This document shows positions 4,697-9,950 of a stretch of 10,103 bases of DNA, piece after piece (the stretch's first letter is position 1; each line of letters starts with the position of its first letter). This DNA comes from Baffinella frigidus (lineage: Eukaryota > Cryptophyceae > Cryptomonadales > Baffinellaceae). The stretch is taken from contig MU646729.1 in assembly GCA_026770585.1 (NCBI GenBank), positions 352,311-362,413 on the forward strand, written 5' to 3'. The notes beneath the pieces are model-generated. The model saw only the letters and a list, made by a program, of their open reading frames with translations. It had not been told where the DNA came from and ran no database searches. The position numbers and the translations under genes were made by a program.

Positions 4697-4777
4697 CCGG
4701 GTACGGGTACCAAGCCGCATTCCGTAGGGCGCTACGATAGACAGTCCCGTAGGGTCCTCCGCACTACCCGTACCCGG
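4697..4777. mobile_element. Family F foldback element, copy F1
   Basis: CCGGGTACGGGTA (4697-4709) is perfectly inverted at 4765-4777. The interior has TCCGTAGGGCGCTACGATAG, then CCGTAGGGTCCT and CGCAC, matching F2. A further CGTACCCGG follows the right end. This family shares the CCCTA/TAGGG dyad type with A, B and D but has distinct ends. Confidence 0.8.
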
Positions 4778-4798
4778 TTTCGTACCCGGTCTTCTGGG

Positions 4799-4870
4799 GG
4801 CTTTCTACCTCTGTCTCATCTCAGTCTATTCGGGCTCACCAAAGTGGTGAGCCCGGGCGCTTTTAGATCC
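4799..4870. repeat. Hairpin module I, copy 2
   Basis: GGCTTTCTACCTCTGTCTCA, TCTCAGTCTATT, hairpin GGGCTCACC-AAAGT-GGTGAGCCC (4832-4854), GGGCGCTTTTAGATCC. The stem is 9 bp here against 7 in copy 1. The loop length is kept at 5 while the loop sequence differs. Confidence 0.75.
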
Positions 4871-4962
4871 GACGCTGCTCTAGACAGTCACCTATCCGGA
4901 GGCAGGTGCCACCAAGGTTACTGTGGAACCGAAGATAAGGGTTCTAAGGTTGCTGTGTAGCC
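4871..4962. other. Spacer without recognised features
   Basis: No repeat longer than about 15 bp was found here. TTGCTGTGTAGCCGCAG (4950-4966) weakly resembles a reversed C/D terminus. Confidence 0.35.
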
Positions 4963-5115
4963 GCAGCCTTGGAGCCAAGGATGCCGTTCGGGCGGAAGAG
5001 GCGGACGGCGTTGGTCAGCAGCCGCATCACCATGAACACACACACCTGCCCAATTTGACCATCAACTTTCAGGGCTGACTCTCACCCCTCCACCCCAAAC
5101 CCCTCACACCGAGCC
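4963..5115. repeat. J block copy b, with its second module inverted
   Basis: Module 1 (GCAGCCTTGGAGCCAAGGAT through TTGGTCAGCAGCCGCATCAC, CATGAACACACACACCTGCCC) is in the same orientation as the later copies. Module 2 at 5052-5115 (AATTTGACCATCAACTTTCA, GGGCTGAC, ending CTCACACCGAGCC) is the reverse complement of module 2 at 5278-5338 and 5419-5488. The flip is bounded cleanly by CTGCCC on the left. Confidence 0.85.
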
Positions 5116-5160
5116 ATCGTCATGTTCGTTGCGGAACCGATCAGTCCTGAATGGCTTTCT

Positions 5161-5212
5161 GAGCGAGGTACCCCTATCCCTCAAGTGGCTATGGGGTCAT
5201 ATTTGACCCCGA
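5161..5212. mobile_element. Right end of an A element joined to the left end of a B element
   Basis: TGAGCGAGGTACCCC is the A right terminus (final G lost). It meets TA and then TCCCTCAAGTGGCTATGGGG, TCATATTTGACCCC, the GTCAAA-side arm of B. Both are truncated: the A has only its last 15 or so bases and the B stops before its core, where J copy c begins. Confidence 0.75.
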
Positions 5213-5368
5213 GGACGCTGTTCGGGCGGCAGAGACTGCGGTGGTCAGCATCACCATGAACACACACACCAGCCCAAGGCTCGGCGTGAGGGGTTTGGGG
5301 TAAGGGGAGAGTGAGCCCTGAAAGTTGATGGTCAAATTGATGGTCAAATCCAGGGCCGCACCCCCTAG
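5205..5368. repeat. J block copy c
   Basis: GAGGACGCTGTTCGGGCGGC, GTGGTCAGCATCACCATGAA, CACACACACCAGCCC, then module 2 forward (GGCTCGGCGTGAGGGGTTTG to GGTCAAATT, 5278-5338), GATGGTCAAATCCAG and ACCCCCTAGGA. Compared with copies b and d it lacks a CAGCCG hexamer before CATCACC. Confidence 0.85.
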
Positions 5369-5537
5369 GACTGCGTTGGTCAGCAGCCGCATCACCATGA
5401 ACACACACACCTGCCCAAGGCTCGGTGTGAGGGGTTGGGGCTGAGGGGTGAGGGGTGAGTGTCAGCCCTGAAAGTTAATGGTCAAATTGATTGTCAAATC
5501 CAGCGCCAATTGATGGTCAAATCCAGCACCCCCCTAG
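5369..5537. repeat. J block copy d
   Basis: ACTGCGTTGGTCAGCAGCCG, CATCACCATGAACACACACA, CCTGCCC, module 2 forward (5419-5488), then GATTGTCAAATCCAGCGCC and a further AATTGATGGTCAAATCCAGC. The start-to-start distance to copy e is 169 bp. The TTGATGGTCAAAT motif is repeated two or three times within each unit. Confidence 0.85.
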
Positions 5538-5590
5538 GACTGCGTTGGTCAGCAGCCGCATCACCATGAAAAGGCACACCTGCCCATTGT
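5538..5590. repeat. J block copy e (partial)
   Basis: GACTGCGTTGGTCAGCAGCC, GCATCACCATGAA, AAGGCACACCTGCCC repeats module 1 with the CA-repeat altered. Module 2 is absent and unique sequence follows. Confidence 0.8.
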
Positions 5591-5769
5591 CACTTCTTTA
5601 GCCGCTATCGAGGCAACTGGGGTTTCATTTTAAAAGCTACAGCCGGAAATCCGGGCGTGGCGTTTTCATTTTTAAAGTGCATTTCCCTTAGGATCAGGTG
5701 AAAGTTTTTGAAACCCTTTAAAATTGAATCACGTCCTGACTCGGCAGCGGTATCATAAATTCAATCTAT
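5591..5769. other. Gene-free spacer
   Basis: No gene was found. Two similar patches, GGGGTTTCATTTTAAAAGC and GGCGTTTTCATTTTTAAAGT, lie about 46 bp apart. ATCACGTC (5727-5734) is inverted at GACGTGAT (5773-5780), which links the spacer to hairpin Q. Confidence 0.4.
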
Positions 5770-5895
5770 TTAGACGTGATGGGGATCAACAAAAGTTACC
5801 GCAGTGCAAAACAAACGCTCACATCTGAGCGTTTCTCCTAAAGTTGCCTCGCGACAAGGGGAGTTAACTTTTGCGATTGACCCCCCTCAGGTCTA
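5770..5895. mobile_element. Inverted-repeat element Q
   Basis: TAGACGTGATGGGG, then ATCAACAAAAGTTA pairs with TAACTTTTGCGATTGACCCC, then CCTCAGGTCTA. The loop carries a perfect 9-bp hairpin AAACGCTCA-CATC-TGAGCGTTT. It has the size and shape of the nearby MITEs but occurs once here and has no clear flanking duplication. Confidence 0.65.
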
Positions 5896-5940
5896 GCGTA
5901 GTGTAGACATTAGGAATGCGGGGGGGCGCCATTTCATGTA

Positions 5941-6112
5941 GAGCGCTTGCGGGAAAACTTGTCGGATTTTAACGAGAATTTTTTTCAGAATTTCAGAGAA
6001 TTTGTACCAGAATCGTTTAGATGGACCGGTTTCATGTCACGTCCTGGTACAAAACTTCTGAATTTCTGAAAACATTTCTCGTGAAATCCGACAACTTTTC
6101 CCGCAAGCGCTC
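5941..6112. mobile_element. MITE-like hairpin element E2 (TA target)
   Basis: GAGCGCTTGCGGGAAAACTT, GTCGGATTTTAACGAGAA pairs with the right arm ending AACTTTTCCCGCAAGCGCTC, with about 35 of the first 38 bases complementary. Inner stretches (CAGAATTTCAGA, TTTGTACCAG) continue the pairing to about 70 bp per arm. TA flanks it at 5939-5940 and 6113-6114. Length 172 bp; same family as E1 and E3. Confidence 0.88.
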
Positions 6113-6114
6113 TA

Positions 6115-6280
6115 TTTGCAAGAGGTGTTGAGCCTACCGATGCCAAAAACGACTTATGCCAATAAATTGACGGTTGATTTTAGGGGGGGGCGGGCGGGCG
6201 GCGAACCCCTTCCTAGGAAGGTTGATGGTCAAATTAATGGTCATTTTCGGCCGAAAAGGCACCTCCTGAAGCGCGGCACC
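6115..6280. other. Spacer with a J-like fragment
   Basis: GTTGATGGTCAAATTAATGG, TCATTTT (6222-6247) matches the paired motif at the end of J module 2. A G8 run and a GGGCGGGCGGGCGGCG run lie at 6183-6200. No gene was found. Confidence 0.5.
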
Positions 6281-6348
6281 TACCCCTCAAGTGGCCAGTA
6301 GGCTCATACGCCCTACCGTAGGAGCCCTAGGACCTGCCTAGGAACTCT
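6281..6348. mobile_element. Truncated family B element, left half (B7)
   Basis: TA, then CCCCTCAAGTGGCCAGTAGG, CTCATACGCCCTACCGTAGG, AGCCCTAGGACCTGCCTAGG, then AACTCT. The right half with GTCAAATTTGAC and the terminal arm is missing. Confidence 0.8.
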
Positions 6349-6360
6349 GTGTTGAGCCAC

Positions 6361-6440
6361 AAGATTTGACGATCAAGTCACGGGTCCGTGGGGATTTGAC
6401 CATCAATTGGACCATCAAGTCCGTGGGGTTTGGGGGTTTT
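6361..6440. repeat. J module 2 fragment, inverted orientation
   Basis: GATTTGACCATCAATTGGAC, CATCAA (6394-6419) is the reverse complement of the double GATGGTCAAAT motif of J. GATTTGACGATCAAG (6363-6377) is a second, decayed copy. The fragment lies just before the first G-rich tract. Confidence 0.6.
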
Positions 6441-6536
6441 ACCCCTTCCCAGACACCGAGAATACCCCTGCCGAAGCGGGGAACTCCCCAAAAAAGCCAC
6501 ACCGCGAGCACCGCCACGTTGGCGGCCTGGCACCTG
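6441..6536. other. Spacer without recognised features
   Basis: No repeat or gene could be supported between the J-like fragment and the first telomere-like tract. Confidence 0.4.
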
Positions 6537-6742
6537 TTTTGGGGTCTGGGGTTTGGGGTTTGGGGTTGGGGGTTTGGGGTGTAGGGTGTAGGGTGTGGGG
6601 TTTGGGGTTTGGGGTTTGGGGTGTAGGGTTTGGGGTGTGGGGTGTGGGGTGTAGGGGTGTAGGGTGTGGGGTGTGGGGTTCTGGGTTTGGGGTTTGGGGT
6701 TTGGTTTTTTTGGGGTTTGGGGTTTAGGGTTTAGGGTTTCGG
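6537..6742. repeat. Degenerate telomere-like tract 1, G strand on +
   Basis: About 29 units with a 7-bp period mix GGGTTTG, GGGTGTA, GGGTGTG and, at the right end, GGGTTTA. The pattern is that of diverged TTTAGGG repeats. Runs of three or four Gs every seven bases could form G-quadruplexes. The long glycine/tryptophan-rich open frames here are by-products of the repeat. Confidence 0.85.
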
Positions 6743-7020
6743 AAGACCTCCAGAGGTACTCGATGTCCCCAAGGGCTGTCAAGACCCCGTCCCCCGCGAT
6801 CGAAAGGGCGCCTGCGCCACGGCAGTTCGTTACTGGGAATTTCAGAACGCAACCTTTACGCACCCGAGCATCCTCACGCGGGGCCCCTCCTCTTGGACAT
6901 TAGACGCCTCTTCCCCCCTGTCCTCGACACCCCGAGGCCCCATCTCCTCCTCATCCGAGGCCCCGACTTGGAACACGACCGCGTTTGCTGTCGGGCGGTT
7001 GAGGACACACGCCACCGTCG
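6743..7020. repeat. G block, first unit
   Basis: CCGTCCCCCGCGATCGAAAG, GGCGCCTG (6788-) followed by GCGCCACGGCAG, TTACTGGGAATTTCAGAACG, CAAC (to 6854) recurs from 7022, and its first part recurs at 7117 and 7267. GC-rich open frames exist on both strands, but the repeat copies differ by base changes that ignore codon position, so no gene is called. Confidence 0.6.
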
Positions 7021-7026
7021 CCTGCG

Positions 7027-7100
7027 CCACGGCAGGGCGTTACTGGGAATTTCAGAACGCAACGTTTCATTTCGTGGTACTAAATGGTACGTAGCCACCA
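7027..7100. repeat. G block, left arm of a widely spaced inverted repeat
   Basis: CCACGGCAGGGCGTTACTGG, GAATTTCAGAACGCAACG, TTTCATTTCGTGGTACTAAA, TGGTACGTAGCCACC is inverted at 7444-7517 at roughly 85 per cent identity. It also matches 6817-6854 directly over its first 38 bp. Confidence 0.8.
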
Positions 7101-7116
7101 TCGATTTCGCAGCTAC

Positions 7117-7150
7117 CCGTCCCCCGCGATTGATAGAGCACCTGGTCAGG
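7117..7150. repeat. 30-bp direct repeat left of F2
   Basis: CCGTCCCCCGCGATTGATAG, AGCACCTGGTCAG recurs at 7268-7298 as CCCCCGCGATTGATAGGGCA, CCTGTGGTCAG. The two copies bracket element F2. Confidence 0.75.
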
Positions 7151-7160
7151 GTTTGGGTTT

Positions 7161-7265
7161 CCGGGTACGCATTCGGGTACGAGTTCGAAGGCGGATTCCG
7201 TAGGGCGCTACGGTAGGCGCCACCGTAGGGTCCTACGCACTACCCGTACCCGGATCCGTACCCGG
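7161..7265. mobile_element. Family F foldback element, copy F2
   Basis: CCGGGTACGCATTCGGGTAC at the left; TACCCGTACCCGGATCCGTA, CCCGG at the right. The core TCCGTAGGGCGCTACGGTAG, GCGCCACCGTAGGGTCCTAC, GCAC closely matches F1. It is flanked by the 30-bp direct repeat described at 7117 and 7268. Confidence 0.8.
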
Positions 7266-7267
7266 AT

Positions 7268-7298
7268 CCCCCGCGATTGATAGGGCACCTGTGGTCAG
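7268..7298. repeat. 30-bp direct repeat right of F2
   Basis: Second copy of the CCCCCGCGATTGATAGRGCA, CCTG, GGTCAG motif. It is followed by GCACGTCACGACG and by a diverged copy of the GGGAATTTCAGAACGCA motif (TCGGAATTCCAGTGCA, 7344-7359). Confidence 0.75.
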
Positions 7299-7443
7299 CA
7301 CGTCACGACGCTTTTCAGTTCAGGTCCATGCCAGGTCATAACTCGGAATTCCAGTGCACAAGTCTTTTGAAACATTTGTACCCGGATCCGGTGAATTTGT
7401 ATTCGGACCGGACGTAGAAACGACGAACCGTCGCGACTTGGCG
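7299..7443. other. Gene-free interior of the G inverted repeat
   Basis: TGTACCCGGATCCGG at 7377-7391 repeats the right end of F2. Otherwise nothing was recognised. Confidence 0.4.
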
Positions 7444-7517
7444 TGGTGGCTACGTACCATTCAGTACCACGAAACGAACCGTTGCGTCCTGGAATTCTCA
7501 ATAATGACCTGCCGTGG
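7444..7517. repeat. G block, right arm of the inverted repeat
   Basis: TGGTGGCTACGTACCATTCA, GTACCACGAAACGAACCGTT, GCGTCCTGGAATTCTCAATA, ATGACCTGCCGTGG is the inverted partner of 7027-7100. Read as protein, both arms would give an SFRGT.WYVAT peptide. Of the six or so base differences in that stretch, most change an amino acid, which argues against coding. Confidence 0.8.
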
Positions 7518-7605
7518 TTTTGGACCGCCGGTTGTCGACCGCAGGTCTTCGTTAGAGAAGCGTTCAGTTCTGGATGCCTTTTTCGGCCCTTGGAGCGGAC
7601 CCAAT

Positions 7606-7769
7606 CTCATCCCGTTAGGTATTTAAATTAAATGATCGGTGGAGTTCCCCATACAACGGAAATTACTACACACGCAATAAAAGAGTCGTGTCCGAAAGAT
7701 CATGTGTAGTAATTTTCGTACATTCGGGGAACTCCAGAGCATTCGATTTAAATACCTGACCGGATGAAA
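7606..7769. mobile_element. AT-rich hairpin element L2
   Basis: Outer arms TCATCCCGTTAGGTATTTAA, AT... and ATTTAAATACCTGACCGGAT, GA pair with two or three mismatches. Next, GGAGTTCCCC pairs with GGGGAACTCC. Inner arms GAAATTACTACAC (7659-7671) and GTGTAGTAATTTTC (7704-7717) match those of L1. Apart from this inner stem it has no similarity to L1. Confidence 0.8.
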
Positions 7770-7809
7770 TGGCTTCTGCAAGACTGTTGGATTGCGCGTG
7801 TTTTGGGGT

Positions 7810-7943
7810 CCACACGGTGGGCTACGAGGGTTTCGGGACCCCTAAATTTAGCGGTAACGTGACCAAATTTGCATCAGAAAATCCTTAAAGTTAACTGCCC
7901 ACAGGGTAAGTTGACTTTTGACGAAAGGTCCGTAGTCCACCGT
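7810..7943. mobile_element. Family C foldback element, copy C2
   Basis: CCACACGGTGGGCTACGAGG, GTTTCGGG..., AAATCCTTAAAGTTAACTG, AAGTTGACTTTTGACGAAAG, GTCCGTAGTCCACCG aligns with the reverse complement of C1 over its full length. The last bases of the right terminus (expected TGTGG) are replaced by TAGGGTTCAGGG, a telomere-like hexamer pair. Confidence 0.85.
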
Positions 7944-7979
7944 AGGGTTCAGGGACAACCTGACTTCGTGGTCAACCCA

Positions 7980-8207
7980 GGAGGGGTTAGGGGTGCGGAG
8001 TTGAGGGGTGGGGGGTGCGGGGTGAGGGGTGAGGGATTAGGGTGCGGGGTGAGGGATTAGGGTGCAGGGTGCAGGGTGCAGGGTGCAGGGTGTAGGGTGC
8101 AGGGTTCAGGGTGCAGGGTGCAGGGTGCAGGGTGCAGGGTGCAGGGTTCAGGGTTCAGGGTAGTGTTTAGTGTTTAGTGTTTAGTGTTCAGTGTTTCGGG
8201 TTTAGGG
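7980..8207. repeat. Degenerate telomere-like tract 2, G strand on +
   Basis: Three sub-zones occur: GAGGGGTKAGGGGTGMGG-like (7980-8058), a regular 7-mer GGGTGCA with a few GGGTTCA (8059-8160), and GTGTTTA repeats (8161-8190) grading into GGGTTTAGGGG. Each zone has amplified a different variant of the 7-bp telomeric unit. Confidence 0.85.
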
Positions 8208-8550
8208 GTTGCCGCAGAGGAGCGAGAGCATCATATATGGCTGGAACGTCGTATATAGCTGAAACGAGCATCATGTATCGCTGGAATGAGCATCAGACAT
8301 GGCTGGAGCGTCATATATGGCTGGAACGAGCATCATATATGGCTGGAGCGTACCGCAGAGGAGCGAGAGCATCATATATGGCTGGAACGTGACCGTCATA
8401 TATGGCTGGGACGAGCATCATATATCGCTGGAAGAGGAGAGCATCATATATGGCTGGAAGAGCGTTATATATGGCTGGAACGAGCATCGTATATGGCTGG
8501 AACGTACCGCAGAGGAGCGAGAGCATCATATATGGCCGAAACGTGACCAT
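8208..8550. repeat. 22/18-bp minisatellite with 17-bp interrupter
   Basis: About 14 units follow the consensus GAGCATCATATATGGCTGGA, AC (22 bp), or an 18-bp form in which GAGCATC is replaced by GTC. A 17-bp sequence GTACCGCAGAGGAGCGA precedes a GAGCATC unit at 8350-8366 and 8504-8520, and a variant does so at 8208-8225. This gives a higher-order period of about 142-154 bp. Each unit contains the palindrome CATATATG. The unit has no stop codon on the plus strand, so all three frames stay open; this does not indicate a gene. Confidence 0.9.
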
Positions 8551-8576
8551 GATCGGCCATAACGATGGATCGCTGT

Positions 8577-8811
8577 TGAGGGTTTAGGGTTTAGGGTGTA
8601 TGGTTAATGGGTCAGGGTTTAGGGTTAATGGGTTTGGGTTAAGGGTATGGGGTTTGGGGGTTTAGGGTTGGGGGTTTGGGGTTTGGGGTTTGGGGTTTAG
8701 GGCTTAGGGTTAAGGGGTTAGGGGTTAGGGTTTAGGGTTCAGGGTTTAGGGTTTAGGGTTTAGGGTTTAGGGTTCAGGGTTTAGGGTTCAGGGTTCAGGG
8801 TTTAGAGTTGA
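8577..8811. repeat. Telomere-like tract 3, G strand on +
   Basis: Mostly TTTAGGG with TTCAGGG, TTTGGGG and TTAAGGG variants. It is purer than tracts 1 and 2, particularly at 8735-8800. It starts directly after the end of the minisatellite zone (GCTGTTGAGGGTTTAGGG). Confidence 0.9.
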
Positions 8812-9028
8812 GGCTCCGTCCTGATAAAAGCGTTTCCTGGCTCACATTAATCATTATTGCGCATGGAAATTGCTCCAATTTTTGACGTCTGGCGCGTGTT
8901 TCCCTGGGAAAGAATCTCGGGAGTAACTGCGGCCTGCCGTAGGCAACACCGCAGGCCCAACTACCCTGAGGCCGTTACCCTAGCAGCTTCGAGTGGAGAG
9001 GGGCGCTTTCAACGTTTGCTTTCTGAAA
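8812..9028. other. Gene-free spacer
   Basis: A small inverted repeat GGCCTGC/GCAGGCC lies at about 8931-8958, within a wider GTAACTGCGGCC / GGCCGTTAC pairing (8921-8979). An open frame crosses the region and runs on through F3 and N1, but its composition and the repeats it spans argue against a gene. Confidence 0.4.
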
Positions 9029-9111
9029 CCGGGTATGACACCGGGTACGGGTACGAAGGGCCCCCTACTGTAGGCAATCGCGTAGGGTCCTACGCAACTA
9101 CCCGTACCCGG
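9029..9111. mobile_element. Family F foldback element, copy F3
   Basis: CCGGGTATGACACCGGGTAC, GGGTACG at the left pairs with CTACCCGTACCCGG at the right. The core CCCCCTACTGTAGGCAATCG, CGTAGGGTCCTACGCAAC matches F1/F2 at its right half. Its TAGGCAAT-CGTAGGG part also resembles the reverse complement of the D1 core. Confidence 0.8.
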
Positions 9112-9130
9112 TCTACCCAGCACGACCGCA

Positions 9131-9194
9131 CCTGCCGAGCGCCCCCGAAGGGAGAGTCGATACAGCAGCCATGCCCGCGAGAATCACCCCCACC
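9131..9194. repeat. 65-bp direct repeat N, copy 1
   Basis: GAGCGCCCCCGAAGGGAGAG, TCGATACAGCAGCCATGCCC, GCGAGAATCACCCCCACC recurs at 9734-9797 and 9951-10018. The shared stretch AGAGTCGATACAGCAGCCAT is invariant in all three copies. Confidence 0.9.
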
Positions 9195-9260
9195 ACTCGA
9201 GGCTAGAAATGTGACTATTTTAAAACAGGGATTCTTTTACAAGTAAAAAAAAGAAGAAGT

Positions 9261-9274
9261 GTGTAGTAATTTTC
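9261..9274. repeat. Solitary copy of the L1/L2 inner arm
   Basis: GTGTAGTAATTTTC is identical to the L2 right inner arm. No inverted partner lies nearby, so this is an element half or a chance relic. Confidence 0.5.
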
Positions 9275-9297
9275 ACACAAATAGAGGCGTTTGGTCA

Positions 9298-9345
9298 CGT
9301 ATCTGTCAGAAATCGGTCGTATCTGACAGAAATCTGTCAGATACG
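9298..9345. repeat. Perfect 12-bp hairpin preceded by a direct copy of its arm
   Basis: CGTATCTGACAG (9318-9329), loop AAAT, CTGTCAGATACG (9334-9345). Just upstream CGTATCTGTCAGAAATCGGT (9298-9317) repeats the left arm with one change. The arrangement could be a protein-binding dyad or the tip of a lost hairpin element. Confidence 0.65.
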
Positions 9346-9421
9346 GGATCAAGCCTGCCCGTGACTGGTACAAAATTTAACAATCCCACATTTAAAATAC
9401 TCCCTCTTCCAGCATCGAGTG

Positions 9422-9461
9422 GCACCCCCGCACTTAACCCCTCAGCGTCTTTGAGAATTCC
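9422..9461. repeat. Direct repeat O, copy 1
   Basis: GCACCCCCGCACTTAACCCC, TCAGCGTCTTTGAGAATTCC matches 9794-9834 with few changes. Copy 2 is continuous with repeat N copy 2, so O is probably part of a longer duplicated unit. Confidence 0.75.
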
Positions 9462-9508
9462 ACGAAATTTACCACACAATTGGGCCTCACTAGTAATAAC
9501 CAATAGTA

Positions 9509-9662
9509 GAGCGTTTGCGGTTTTTTAAAATGTTGTATAGGTCGTTGAATATTTTAAATGGACACTTCTCTGGTACAAATGAATCGGGGGGGGGGGGCAA
9601 ATGAAAACCGGAAAACCGGAAAACCGTACGTCCAAAACGGACAACAATTACCGCAAACGCTC
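9509..9662. mobile_element. MITE-like hairpin element E3 (TA target)
   Basis: GAGCGTTTGCGGT (9509-9521) is perfectly inverted at 9650-9662, with TA at 9507-9508 and 9663-9664. Pairing inside is weaker than in E1 and E2. The interior has a G12 run (9586-9597) and four close AAAACCGG-like repeats (9604-9625). It shares CTGGTACAAA with E2. Confidence 0.85.
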
Positions 9663-9733
9663 TACAGCATCAGTGTGGTAAACTTCGTTGCCAGAAAAGT
9701 TATACTTTCCGTCGTTTCCGGAGTTGAGAGCGG

Positions 9734-9834
9734 ACCTTGCAAGAGCCCCCGGAAAGAGAGTCGATACAGCAGCCATGCCCGCGAGAATAACCCCCACCCC
9801 CGCACCCAACCCCACCAGCGTCTTCAAGAATTCC
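9734..9834. repeat. Direct repeat N, copy 2, fused to repeat O, copy 2
   Basis: ACCTTGCAAGAGCCCCCGGA, AAGAGAGTCGATACAGCAGC, CATGCCCGCGAGAATAACCC, then CCACCCCCGCACCCAACCCC, ACCAGCGTCTTCAAGAATTC, C. N1 and N3 lack the O part; O1 lacks the N part. Confidence 0.85.
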
Positions 9835-9845
9835 GATCAAACCGA

Positions 9846-9925
9846 GGCTGGAGCTTGAGCCATGTCCTGCGGCCAAGCTTTCGAATTCGAGGGCCTGGCC
9901 GAAGGAAATGGCTCGAGCTCCATCC
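9846..9925. repeat. 80-bp inverted repeat
   Basis: GGCTGGAGCTTGAGCCAT (9846-9863) is inverted at 9908-9925 (ATGGCTCGAGCTCCATCC) with two mismatches. The loop contains GGCC, TTCGAATTCGA, GGCC. No flanking duplication was found. Confidence 0.6.
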
Positions 9926-9950
9926 GCGATTTAGTTTGTGGGGGGAGCGC

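Noticed and set aside
6407-6727. 106-codon Gly/Trp-rich plus-strand frame and a 161-codon Pro-rich minus-strand frame (6378-6863)
   Set aside because: Both are translations of the 7-bp telomere-like tract; a 21-bp period gives a 7-residue peptide repeat. Neither is evidence of a protein.
6893-7216. 107-codon frame through the G block
   Set aside because: Frames are open on both strands because the region is GC-rich. The repeat arms within it differ mostly at positions that change amino acids, which is not the pattern of a conserved protein.
8208-8550. CRISPR array
   Set aside because: Units are contiguous or separated by repeated interrupters rather than unique spacers, no cas genes exist, and the surroundings are eukaryotic subtelomere.
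8177-8562. Several overlapping frames in the minisatellite
   Set aside because: The 22-bp unit has no stop codon in any forward frame, so every frame stays open. The units change length and shift frame repeatedly.
8857-9246. 129-codon plus-strand frame
   Set aside because: It runs through F3 and repeat N1 and has no recognised domain. Starts and stops fall at random relative to the repeats.
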